From Oscheius tipulae (lineage: Eukaryota > Nematoda > Chromadorea > Rhabditida > Rhabditidae), in contig JASJZH010000006.1 in NCBI GenBank assembly GCA_037178975.1, positions 4,340,001 through 4,404,000 of the forward strand: a DNA stretch of 64,000 bases, given 5' to 3'. Positions 25,596-38,100 of this stretch are shown one piece after another. The notes under the pieces are model-generated. The model was not told where the DNA came from, did no database searches, and saw only the letters and a list, made by a program, of their open reading frames with translations. A program made the position numbers and the translations under genes. Positions within the stretch are counted from its first letter, which is position 1. Each line of letters begins with the position of its first letter.

Positions 25596-28500
25596 TTGCC
25601 CTCATGAATGTCTGAAAATGAAGTATGTTTGTTGGTACTATACGAGGCGTCAAATCTCTGGGAAACTTTTACAGAGATTGAGAAAGAGTAGCAGCTTAGT
25701 GGCTCTGCCACTAACAGACAAAAGAGAAAATTAGAGGGAAGATGAAGAATGTAATTAGACGGAAAGCAGCTGATAAACAGATATCAGACAAAAAGAACAA
25801 GATCAAACAAATAGAAAGAATACGTAACGGAAAAAGAGATTGAATGGAAAGAGAGGAAATGAGAGAAAATGATTCGAAATGCTAGGCTATTAAACGTCTG
25901 CGCCAAATTACGGTAGTTAATAGGCTGGAAGAAAGAAAAAATGTTGGTCAAGTGAGCCCATGAAGGAGAAGCATATACAAGGAAGTGTAGGCTGAAAGAT
26001 CAGCCAGCAAATGTCTAATCTGCCTACTGCTTTTATAATATATTAATAAGTGTTGGCTAGAAGGTGTCTCTGGCAGGGCACTATGGCAACGGCCATGTTG
26101 TGAGCTGTCGAAGCACGACATATTCGGCAAGCGCGTCACTGAGTTCTCATTAATGAAACTCGGAAGAAAGCATGAACTTGCTCTTAGCCTTGAAAGAAAG
26201 CAAGTCAAACGCTACTAGGTTTGTACTCTGGAATGCGAACGAACTTTCGCTCTGTTCAGTACTACGAAGGCAGATCGGGTTGAGCAGTAACCCCTATTAA
26301 TTGAAGCAAAATTGAGGATTGCACGGGGCGGAGTTTACCTAACTGTCCTTCAGAAATGGGGCGGAGCTTGTGGTTCAGGTAGCAAACAGCAGGCCGTCGG
26401 CAACTATAATAAATGGTTAATCTGATCACGGAACGCAATATTCTCTCAGACAACGTGGGCAGTAGCTGCTGTGCGACAAGAAAACTATGGCTTTTGTAAT
26501 CTGATCAGAGGTCAAAGAGTTTAAGACTAGTCTAATTGGCTAGCGACCGTTAGAAAAGCCAAGAGAAGAGTCTGAATGACGCCCGCGTTTCATATAATAA
26601 CCGACAATTTGAAGCGCTCAAGATAAAGAAGGCTCAAGATAATGAGGATCACATTTCTGCCTGTCTGCTTGATTTTGCAGGGAGCAGCTCCTCGAAGCCA
26701 TAGGATAGGACGCTGAGGGCGTTTGGTATTGTCAATACGCAGAAATAGAGTCTCTTTAAGTAAAGGGCTACTTCAGAGATGTATTGACGAATACAGATTA
26801 ATTTGAAAAGTGTGAGAAGGCGATAGAAATCCCCTCATCTTGCTTAAGTTTCTATCACCAGTATTGAAATGAAAGAGCACAACATCTAGAACAAAGTGGA
26901 GAACTAGTAAAATTAGAAAGTAGAATATTCAGATTGGACGTGGCCTCAATTATTTATTTAAACATTGAACATGTTTCAGGCTCACGCTCATTATTTAATC
27001 ATTTTTTCGGGCAAGTATAAAAAGTTTTGCTTAAAAATTTCACAGTAGCAAAAACATTTTTTCTTGCTGCGGAGTTTAATCTGTTTTAAAACAAATGTTT
27101 ATTATAGTAAACTGCCGCCTACCATGCTATTTGTGTTTCTTAGATCAGTGGACGGAAAATGTGCTGATTAAACTGAATTTTGGCGCCAGGGTGGTACGTC
27201 ACATTTTATTACAATATTCTTCCGTCATAGGGAACGCTTTCGCTCAACGACTATTTGCACAGGTTCGATGATGGTTAAAACAGGCTTTCTTAGTAATTTT
27301 CCGCTATTCCTGTAGATTCTTCCTTACCAGTAGAATAACATCCACGAAAGAAAAATACATTCGTGAAATGAATACACAAAAAATGGCAAATGGAGCTTTT
27401 TAGTGGGAAACAAGCAATTTGTATAGTTGGATGGGTAACGATCATCTCGTGCCAATTAGTAGAAGTTGAAAAAGATCTCTAGTAATACCGGTGAACTTCA
27501 CGTTTCAACAAGCCCCATTGAATAGTTCGCTAGGAATGAATAGAAAATGCAACAATTTTCAATAAATGTGGATGTGACAAATAAGGTGTTGAAAAAGATA
27601 GGTGCAAAACGGTTCACTGAGCAGCTAGTACGTTTCGAGATAATTTACATGGAAAGGGTTCCAATTTACGAATCTGATATTTTTTAAACTTTTGAGAACA
27701 CGAACCTTTTTGGAAACTTGTTATCTGAACAAAATTTTGCTGTTTTTAACAACAAAGACCAAGGCAGGTCCAAACGATAGTTTGCAATAAGAATAAAACG
27801 ATGAATAGAAATCTAACAAGCTTATCTGGTGTCATACCAAGTCAACATCTTCTAGCTTTTCGCTCGTCATTATCCCGTTCTCAAGTAATCACAATACATT
27901 TGATAGCATATTTGGGCAGCTAAGAAGGAACGAAAAATGGTCTTGCACGATGGTGCCAATTTTTGCGGAAGTTTGGCAATGAGGCGCCTTTAAACGAAGC
28001 CACTAACATTGTAGAAAACTGGCCGCTGCTCTCTTATGAAAAAGGAACAAGTTGGGCAGAGTCTCAATGCCGGATGCTAAAAAGAAATCTCCGTAATTAA
28101 TAAGGCGAAGGAACATGACATTATTGCAGCCGAGAAAAAACAGCCGCCTTCTCATGAGAACATTAGTGAACCTCATCCGCGAGCTATCGATAGCCACCTC
28201 TCCTGCTTTCTCTAGAAAAGACTGTGTCCAGTCGAGTTTGTTCAAAGTGGACACAACATTCCATATGTCTTTTTCGTCTTAGACTACACTAGAGCTATCT
28301 ATTTGTCTCCGCTGATACTATTTTCAGGGACATCACAGATCCGTTGTCAGATTATCTCAAGAATCTTTCACCTTTGCACATTTTGTCGAAGACAAATGGC
28401 CGGAGCAGAAACAATTCTTAAACACAAACTCAATGAACTTTTGTTATCATTATCTTCTCGGCTCTTGGCATTGTTTTCATCGAGAAGCGGAGGTCTTGCA

Positions 28501-30830
28501 AATTTATATTTCTTGGAGTATTTTGCATGTTTTGCGGGTGATCACGGCTGAATGTTTACTGCTTTTTAGCCCAACAGATAGTAAAGATATCACCAAACGG
28601 TGCCAACGTTTTTAAAACTATTGTTTTAACAAAACAGGCAGTAAACAAACAGTTGAAAGTATTATCAGCGTGAAATGGATATGATTGCGTCTAAAGTATT
28701 ACATTTGAAACACGCAATCATTTGAAATGCTTCTAATCGTATGCCCAAAACGAGATCTTTTGAAGTCTCCTCAAAAATGAAGATGACAAGAAACAAACGA
28801 AATTCGTTTGATCGTTCGAAGTTTTCTCATCAAAAATTGGTCTATCGGTAGTGTTGCGTAACAAAAATACGCTGGAAAGAGTCCGCTTATGATTTGGTTA
28901 TCTGCCACGGCAGCCTAAAATGCTGTTTGATCTTTTTAGCACAGAAGCTCCAGTGTGTCTGAACTGGCTGATCTCATTATCGATGTTACCTACGCACTCG
29001 ATACATTCCTTGTCAATCTGGTCAGAAAAGTTGAACTATTTGTGCTCAGTGTGTTGCAGACTCGCTGATGTCTTTGATAAGAAAAAATCAAGAGATGAAT
29101 CGAAATAGCAGTTGTTATTGACAAGTACAAGGTGGCAATTAAACAATGGTGAAATCTCAGTTGAACTTTTGCAAATTCAGAGAATGTCTGACTTAACGTC
29201 GTCGTTGAAGAAGACATTCGCTGCCAAGAAGTTTGAATGTACAGGAATAACAAGTTGAAAGGAGCAGAGAAAACCTAAAAAACATATGTTTTTTTGTGTC
29301 GCTTATGACATTCGTAGCCTTTTGCTATTTTCTTACAAAATGATAAAGAAACACGTAGGGGGTTTGATTGTGATTGCTGCCCGCGTCAACTCATAAAACA
29401 CAAATTTTCGAATGAAACGGTCACAGTCGCTCCATGATGAATGGGACAGTCTGATAACGAGTTTTCGCTCAACTCTTGCGTGGGGCAAGTCGTATTAGAA
29501 GATAAGAGTTTGAATCACCTGGTCATGAACACAAAGACGTCTTCGTTTGAGGTCACAGTTCTGGATCTTTATGGACAACTCGGCAAAAAAAAGCAGACTG
29601 CCACATGACCGGAAGCAGTCGAAGCGCATGCTAAAAATAACAATCACTATCTATTGGAGCCTCTTTTTTCTGCCAAACCGCCTGTATTAGTCAGCTTTGT
29701 GTTAACTAAACAATGACATTTCTACCAGAAGTTCTACATCACAGTTTTCATGAAAAAGCTTCACTAAACAAGTTTTAGAAAATATGTTAAAGGGAACCTT
29801 GTCAATAAATCTTGTCGTTTGCACTTTTAGTCACCATCATACTCTTAAAATGAAGAACTTGTTTAAAAACCGGCTATTTTTCTTTATAAATGAAGACTTC
29901 CCAAACGTGGCTTTACTCCTACCTAAAATCTGACTCATTGGAAACCCAAAAGTTCCGCATTCCCATTCCAAAGATGTACTTCTTGTCGACACCCTCTGCA
30001 GTAAATTCCATAAAGTGTGGAAAACCGTAATCATAAGCTCACCCTAGAACGTCAGCAGGATTCCGCACCGTTATCTTCGAAGAAATTCGTTAACCGGGTG
30101 GGGCTCGTCGTTGTTATGGGCGTTCACCCCAGATCTGCTCCATCTAAAAGAGGGATGACATTGGGAACGCACTGGAATTTGACAACTGAGACTGATGAAT
30201 CATCAGTGACGAATATGATTCAAATACGCAAATAGCATCAAAAAGTGAATCATTTTCATAAGAAAAAGCCCCTGATTCACAAGATTAATAAGAAGATAAC
30301 CATTGTAGTTTAGAACAGTTGATACAGAGATGAAGAGAACAAAAAGATCTGTAGCGCATTTCCAAGAGTTATCTATTGGACTGCGCATACATGATTTGGT
30401 TTAGGAAGGAAACCACTAACATCGGAACAACGGATAAGCCAAAATTTAAATCGAACACATGCTGGAAAAGTGCGACTGGGCTGGAGAGGGTTGTTGTCAA
30501 TGATGATTCAGCATTTCGAAAGGCCACGCTTACGAAACTGAACGGAGACATAGTCAATTGATGGATGAGGGAGGCACTAAACTTAGGGAGAGAAATTCAG
30601 CTCTGGATGTCAGTGACTTCCTTTTCCAAATTCTCACCACTAGCTTCTCGAATTAGTTCAAGATTTCTGATGTTATAGTCGATATGACTGATTATTATCT
30701 ATTTTCGATGACATTTCGCTATATTTCGCCAGATCACGTTCATTTGCCTTTTCTCTCTTTCGTAAACTGATGACGTCAAACAGAAAACAGACCTTTCACA
30801 AATAGAGCCTTCTCATTCTTTTATTCAGCC
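25596..30830. other. Gene-poor interval between the receptor kinase and bZIP genes
   Basis: About 5 kb of AT-rich sequence, probably including the regulatory region of the ALK-type receptor gene. Scattered short stretches look exon-like on one or both strands (for example 27801-28215 and 28920-30240), but no chain has a start, stop and consistent phases that I trust. The reverse frame 28003-28254 (83 residues) is the longest here and has no motif I know. Confidence 0.4.
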
Positions 30831-31672
30831 ATGATTCAAGAAGAACGCATTCTTTTCGCCCCAAAACAGGTCAGTATCTATTTTTCTCATCTTATCGAGG
30901 CGTCAAAGTAAAGTGGCCGGTTAACTCTTCCGGTTGTTATTGCCTCTGTGTTTGTCCCAGTAAATACAGTAGGACTTAGTGACTAAAACGCCTACTCATG
31001 AAAAGCGCACGCATTCTATTACGAGCCTACTATAACGGAAATGACGCTAACAGGTTGATATCAGTCCGTTTGCTCTATATAAAGATTGCGAATCACCTTT
31101 CTGTTATCAGAGCATGGCCGTCGCCTACCCTCAGCTGGTTGCTTCTCTCCAGGGGTTCCCCGTCGAACCGAGTCTACAGCTAATGCAATTTCTACCTTTC
31201 TACAACGAAGCTTTGCTTCGATCCCACATTAATGCCTCTACTTCCTCTATTGATTCCAATCTATTGGTGCCCAAAAAGGAACTTTGTGATTCTGCTGGCT
31301 CTTCTCCCAGCCCTGCTTTGGTGAGTTACATGTTCCTTTTGTTAATTAGCGTGCACGTTTTAGAGCAGAAACTCGTCGAGTCCTGATACCAGTGCGATGC
31401 GAGTGAAACGTGGTCGTCCTCAACAGGACATTCAGGATGATGATGACCCTACTAGTCAGAAAAGAAAGCATCGTCGTCTTTATGCCCGCCAATACCGTGC
31501 TCAAATGCGCCAACGAGTGGACGAAGTCAAATGTTTGAAGTCGGAGGCTGAAGAACTGAAACGGCTTCTTCGAGAACAGGAAGCAGAGTCTAAACGTCTA
31601 CGAGAAGAGTTGGCTCAGAAGAACGTTTTTATCAGCAATCTACAGTGTGTGCTCCAGTCTAGGGTCTTCTAA
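30831..31672 (+). CDS. Divergent bZIP transcription factor
   Basis: Three exons (30831-30869, 31111-31320, 31364-31672) join in phase 0 to give 185 residues. The N-terminal 90 residues are hydrophobic and Ser-rich (MIQEERILFAPKQ, VAYPQLVASLQGFPVEPS), then an acidic patch (QDDDDPTSQ). The basic region is KRKHRRLYARQYRAQMRQR and is followed by an amphipathic coiled coil (VDEVKCLKSEAEELKRLL, then SKRLREELAQ) to the stop. Aligned on the Tyr-Ala pair, as in Maf proteins, the DNA-contacting Asn of NxxxA is replaced by Arg while the distal Arg is kept. Nuclear DNA-binding factor by family; its site preference cannot be read from the sequence. The 3' UTR probably ends soon after 31750. Confidence 0.85.
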
Positions 31673-34035
31673 ATCTCGTCATTCTACGGCATTATCACCC
31701 TTTTCGAACAAGCTTTATCATCGCTACATTTCGTCACTTCACTCATTCTGGTCACTTGAGATTGTACATATCTATTTATTTGAATGAAGGCTGAGAAGTC
31801 ACAAAATCGTTTACATTGAGAGGGGTAAAGGTCGCTCCGCAAGTGCAAACTACCTATCCTAAATTGAAGATTTTTCCGTTATCTTTCAGTCAAATTGTAA
31901 TCAGTTGTTTTCTGGAAAAGCCATATTAAGTAAGAACTTCTACTGTGTTTTTAGAGCAGACACAGTCAGCTATCACTCAGCATTCGTCTTATTTGCTAGA
32001 ACAGTCAAATTTTTAAATTCGTCTTCACGTCGCATCACGATGCAACAGCTACAAATGACGTTTTGGAAAATAGTGATAAGCCGAAAGCATAAATTTTTAT
32101 AGTTCAGATTTGTTCGGACGCTGTCGGTTACGATCACTCCAAGATCATGATCAAAAGTGTGACTTTGTTGTTTGACGAATTTTGCGTCGGTCATAAACGA
32201 AGGAAGAACAGCAGCAGTGATTAGGCGCCGAGGAAATCCCCATTTTTCTTATCAGACAAAGTTTACGAGAGATGTTTGCGAAACCTGTACAAAGTATCTG
32301 TAGCTGACAATATTTGTCAAAGAATCTTACGTAACGTCCTATTTTGGTCGCCATATCAAACAGTCGTTAACAGAAATAGTGTGATAGCACTCGAGAATTC
32401 ATGGCTATGGATTGCGAATCATTTCGCAATTACTTCCAGACGCTTCTATACGTTTCAGTCATCATGTGGACAATCTGATAAAAGCTGTGAACCGACGAAA
32501 CAGTATTTCCGCTCTTGTGAACGACTAGCGATAAGGAAATAGGGAACAGCTGAAAATAGAAGCTTATTCGAGTCTACTCTTACAACTAAGAGCTCACGAT
32601 TTCATGTTATTAGATTTTTTGAAGAAGAAATATTTGTAAAAGAATCTACTAGTAACTGAAATTATACAATTGTGCACCACATATTGGCACTGTGGACTGC
32701 GACTTATAAATTACAAATTCACTAATCAAAGCAAATCTTTTGGAATTGGAAACGCAAAGTTGCTAATGGCCAAACGGATAAAAGACTGTATGTATTGGTT
32801 TTATGATTTCTGATGATCAGCCAGCAATGATGCCCTGGGTAGATCGTAATATCTCAAGTGTTGAAAAAAGTCAGCGTGATTGGTAGCCTCTGTCACAATT
32901 TCTTGTTGTTTCTCGATTACGGATGCGGTTATGATTCTTCATCCACTACTTTTTGGAAATTACACTGCAAGATATATCTCTGCAATCTGAAATTGATGTA
33001 CATGAAAAGCTTATTCAGATGCTACAAATGATTACGAGTAGCTGCGGTCATTTGCACCTATAATCTGTAATCGGAACGGCAATATGTCATATCTGCGGGG
33101 AGGTATTTTGAGCGAGCCGGGGGTTAATCTGGGCGGCGGGAAACATGCTTTTTGCGTCTAGCTGTTTCCGCTAATGTTTTCGTGCATTCATGCAGCCAGC
33201 GGACAACGGCAACATATCTCGGATTTCAAAGTAAGCTATTCGGGTCCGATTTGCGGCATGTATACATATGCTGTGTGTGTGTTGAGGCCATTTGATCCAT
33301 GTGGATAGGGCGCGCAGGCATGAGCCGCTACGCGCTTGCCACGCGAGCGGCCGCCTCAGGCAATCAACCTCGTCCCACACTCGGCCACACCAAGTTCGCC
33401 TCCCCATGAACAACCGAACTCACATCTCAGCACATTGATTGCTGGCCACCCGACCATCTGCGGGTTGGCTCGTCTTGGCGAGAGCTGACTCCGGAGAGGT
33501 CAAAAACGTGTCTATTTAAGCAGGTGATTCGTTCAAAACACTGCTCACACCTGTCTCATTTCCCAGTTTTTCATTGCCACAACATCGTTGGCTCAGCACG
33601 GTCTCGCGATGCGTGATTGTTAAACCGTATCACGCTCTTACCAAAGCAGCCGCTTTCTTAATCTCGCATATCAAAGACAATGATTAGCTGTTTCTCCGTT
33701 GATAGTTCCAGTCGCTCTTTCTCAACTGCTCTTTATTGAATGTGTAACGTGTCTGTTATACCATTCAATTATTTTGGCAGTTGTTCACAGATTGCGCAAA
33801 ATAAAGTATTTAAATTTTGCTCTTCTGCAATCTTAATTTGAAGATCTCTTGTGTGTAATGAGCTTTTCTTAACCCTGATTGAAATCTAGCTAGACTCGTG
33901 GCTAAGTAGGGTAAAAACGGACTGTAGGTTTTGTTTTGTTTACCACTGCCGTACTGATCATATATCTTTCCTCAAATCTCAGAAAATCTTTCAAATAGGT
34001 TTTTCAGTGGTCACGAGAAAAGAGTAGTAATGTTT
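31673..34035. other. Intergenic interval
   Basis: No supported gene. A GC-richer island lies near 33095-33480, unlike the AT-rich flanks. It contains a GGCGGGAAA box at about 33136-33145 that fits the E2F/DP consensus, and it may be a promoter or other regulatory block. The minus-strand frame 33171-33413 within it looks like a product of the base composition. Confidence 0.35.
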
Positions 34036-34272
34036 TCATTGTTTCTGGAGTACACGGCGACGTTGTTCGCCGTCTGACTCTCTGACGAGGTTCCCTTCCT
34101 CTTTTGTGTCGCTAGCGTTGCTTTGATTCCGCGTCTTGTTGCCGCCTCGCTGGGTTAGCTGCCACCTCACTTCTTCTTGATGAGACAAATCAGATTGAAG
34201 GTACTGCAAAAGCTTTAGTTTTTCTGTAGCATCGTAGGCGTTGAGCGACATGGCCCATAACATGTCAACCAT
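34036..34272 (-). CDS. Small hypothetical protein, 78 residues
   Basis: A single-exon minus-strand frame. The first 40 residues form a likely helix pair (YDATEKLKLLQYLQSDLSHQ, then EEVRWQLTQ). The rest is polar and charged, with Asn-, Glu- and Arg-rich segments (NQSNASDTKEEG). Codon choice is mixed C/T-ending and looks like that of the real genes nearby. There is no signal peptide, membrane helix or known motif. It could be the last exon of a longer gene whose 5' exons I did not find, or a short orphan gene. Confidence 0.4.
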   Translation of the reverse strand: MVDMLWAMSLNAYDATEKLKLLQYLQSDLSHQEEVRWQLTQRGGNKTRNQSNASDTKEEGNLVRESDGEQRRRVLQKQ

Positions 34273-35197
34273 TCATGTGGGTAGTCCATAGTCGATGCCT
34301 TTTAAAAACTTGGGGGGAAGAGAGAGAGAGTTTAAAGGGCCTGTAATGGCGAATGGTTTTTAATGAATTGCTCGTAACTGCTGGAAATTTAAGTCTAAAC
34401 GTTATCAGAGAAAATGCCTAAAAATGCCTTTGTTATGCCACTCGAACTCCCGGTTTCTAGACTTGAAAGCCCACGTGCAAACGCTGTAGTATTCTTGGTC
34501 GGTCGGTCAACCGTGGAACAACAGTATTTGAGGTCAATTTCTACTTGTGAGTATAAGCGGCGGAAGAAGAGCAAATATTACCTACTTGTTTTCATTTCCA
34601 GCAGCGAACTCTTGAAGATGGAAGCCGTTTTACTTGCGATCGATTTTACAGTATTGTATGAAAACCCCAGGTTTCTGTAATGCCACCAGTAAAGAGAGTC
34701 GGAACACACAAGATTCCGCATCTTTTTTGTGACGCGGTAACGGGCCAGCTGCCCACTTTTTTCTAAACACATGAGGGCCGTGCCGACCCGACAATCTCTC
34801 ACTTTTCAACTGGCGCATTTATGCATTTTCACTTTTAGTACCTTCTGTAGAGTCCTACTCTTTATGTTTCTCAGTAATGACACTTTTCTGTGAATATTCA
34901 ACGCACAAAACCAAGCGACCACATAACTTTGACAGTGTCGTAACAGTTAGAACGCGTTAGAATCCACCTGTAAGGACAATCAAAACAGATGATTACAATT
35001 GCAACGTTGATTCAATCGTGGTTGCACAGTTGCTCTTACCTTTACCATCCTGACGCACTACCGTGATGCTCTTCTTACAATTTTTTCGTTCTTGCTCTTT
35101 TATCTTGGCACTCCTTTACTGACAAAATTCTTCTTTAGGCAGTGTCCCACAGCGCGATGAACTACCTAAAACTGAAGATGAGACGGCCGTGAGCCGT

Positions 35198-38100
35198 ATG
35201 GAGCCAGTAGGCGACGCCTGTTGCGGGGCTACCGCGCGCGCGCTTGAAATCTTCAACAGACGCGGCTCCGTCATCGCTGTCGTCATTGGAGGTAACTACC
35301 GTATCTGTTGTAATCAAGGGTAGCTTGTAAAATGTCTTCGAGGCGGTAATTAAAAAGAAAAAAAGCAACAAAGCATTCTGACGAAAGGCCCTGGTTCCTA
35401 TTATATTGCTCACCGCCCTTTCATACTAGTCGCAGCGCATGTTTCGGTGTATCTTTTCCAGTTCTGTCAGCATATGATCTTCTATTGTACCTGTAACACT
35501 CTAAAGTTCAAAAATTGTTAGGTTGTGAAGGTCGGAGCAAGATTTGCATAAGCAATACAAATACTAATCTGAATCACCCATTTTAGGAAACGCACCGGAC
35601 GTTTTGCCTTGCGGAGGAACAAGCGCGGTGGCGTCCAACGAACTTCCTTCCAACGCTTCAGACCCAGATCCGCATAACAACGACACAACAGGGTAAAGAT
35701 GCAAACATCCACTGTTACAGTGAACTTGTAGGGAATGGCGACCACCACATCCTCGTCTCATAGCCTTTCACGACTGTCTGTCGTTGGCGGCTGGGTGGTC
35801 CCTGGGTCTAGCGACTACTTCATTCGATGACAAGCCGACCGGAGCCAGTCAAGCTCAATCTCCTTGCGAAGATGATTCTGGTGATGGCAAATGTAACGAA
35901 CTGCTCGCCAGTTGTCCTGCCTTCAGGTGAACTTTTGAAACACAATGGAAACTTTACTGATCTAGAAATGAGCTGGGCATAGAACCTACAAGACGTTTGG
36001 CGCTCAGTCGACATACAGCTGATGGTGCCTTAGAAGCTCACGAATGTGAAACGTGGATGAGAGAGGTAATACAAGCAAAGTAAAAATAAAACATATCTAA
36101 CTAGCACACGGCAGCAGAAGTGTGCATCCTTGAGGATGTGTCCAATGTCTATCTGGGAGGACGCTTGTGTGCTGCTCGTCAACCAAAAACTCTCATCGAG
36201 CCACAAGATATCGGTTCCTACTACTTTCGTCACTGCTTTGCCGGACGACGTGGGTCTAAAGTTAATTAATACCGTGGGCCCGAGCATTTGTGAATTGTCG
36301 TTTCCTTTAGTCTTACTTCTGGAAGGGCACAGAAAAGGCTATCGGTTTCTAACTCTAACAGATTTTATCGGGCAACGAGTTTTTTATTATTATTCTATTC
36401 CAGCCCACGTCGAATACCTCGGTGTTGACGATGATCTGGGACCAGTGGCTATCAGCATGGTACGGGAGACAAATGATAAGAAGCCAGATCGAGCTGGAGG
36501 TACAACGTACCGAATGATCATCCGAATAAGCGATGTAATGGGATCAGTGATACGTCTGACAAAAAGTTCAGAACCGAACAATGAGGTTCGCTGTCCCGGA
36601 GGAAGCTCTTCCAGAAAACACTGACCGACAAACGCGCTCCCTAATGAGAGAACTACTCGAGCTCGTTTGTCCGAGGATAAGCTTTGGAAGTCTGCGTCCC
36701 TCAATCAGTTCACCCAAAGTAGAGGAAATGCTGATGAAAATTGACGAGCAGCCTATCTACACCCGGTACAAAGTCGGAATTCTTCTGTGCAAAGCAGGCC
36801 AGAGCACAGAAGAGCAAATGTACAATAATGGTATGACACCTATAAGAACTAGTTCTTATAATAGTTTACAGAAGAGTCCACCCCCGCTTTCGACGAATTC
36901 TTAGATTTTATCGGGCAACGAGTGAAATTACGAGGCTGGGAATCCTACAAGGGCGGTCTTGATACACGTGGAGAAACAACTGGAACCCACTCAATCTACC
37001 ACGAGTATCAGGCTCATGAACTCATGTTCCATGTATCAACCTTGCTACCATTCACTCCCCAGAATAGACAACAGGTCACAATTTACTTTAATCGCAAGAA
37101 ATACTCAGTTTTCAGCTGTCCAGGAAGCGCCACATCGGAAACGACATGGTGACCATAATTTTCCAGGAGCCAGGAGCATTGCCATTTTCGCCAATTACTG
37201 TTCGAAGTCACTTCCAGCATGTGTTCATAATAGTTCGGGTTATAAATCCGTGTACTGATAATGTATCATACAGGTTTGTCAAAAGAATACTCTCCAACAA
37301 AAAACAATATTTTAGCGTAGCTGTTTCTCGTTCCAAAGAAGTCCCACCATTCGGCCCTCCTGTTCCTCACGGTGCTACTTTTAGCAAATGCAGTGATTTC
37401 CATGATTGGATCCTAACCAAGAGTAGGAGCCAAAAGAAGTGTCGTAACCGGCCTTTTCAGTAATCAACGCTGAGAATGCGGTTCATCGTTCGAAAAAGTT
37501 TGCGACTATGGCTGCCAGGACCAGAAGAGAAGCTCTGAGAGATCTCGTCGAGAACTATGTCGGACCTCATCAAAATGAGGGACCCAGTCGGATAGCCAGC
37601 CGTTTCCTTGGAGGTAGCGTCAAACGCAAGGACAAAGTCAGCCATCGGCCGGATATGGTCAACATGCGAGGGACTCTCTCATGGGCAGTTGACGTCAACG
37701 ACTACTCTACCAATCAAGTAGTGCTTTTTTAACCAGGCTCGTAAACAGAACATCTTCAGAGGGTCAGCTGTGTACTTGGTGTATCTCAAGAGTCGCTAGT
37801 ACTGCTTGAAAGACCATCAGGAGCAGTCCTGTTCACAACTCCGACACATTCCATAATCGGATGGGCAGTCACTGAGATGGGGTGAAAGAAATTTGGACTT
37901 ATCTTATCCAAGTTATAGCTTAAAACTCTACTATGATCATGGCGATATGCTCTTGCTGCGATGCTGTACAGAAAGTAGCAGTGATGCCGAGCTAGCTTCA
38001 TTGATTCAGAGGCTGACACTTGTGACAAAAGGAGACGAGGCCAAAGAGGTAAAATATTATTAGTAAAATGCAAAGAGAAGCTTCAGATGATCATACGGAA

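Noticed and set aside
34414-34680. Plus-strand frame with a possible 55-bp intron
   Set aside because: Splicing it out leads to a stop at once after the join, giving only 47 residues with no motif; left unannotated.
36130-36624. Uninterrupted 164-residue plus-strand frame in the RapGAP gene
   Set aside because: Its middle is intron (36250-36402) and its end runs past a 37-bp intron; the family alignment follows the spliced frame.
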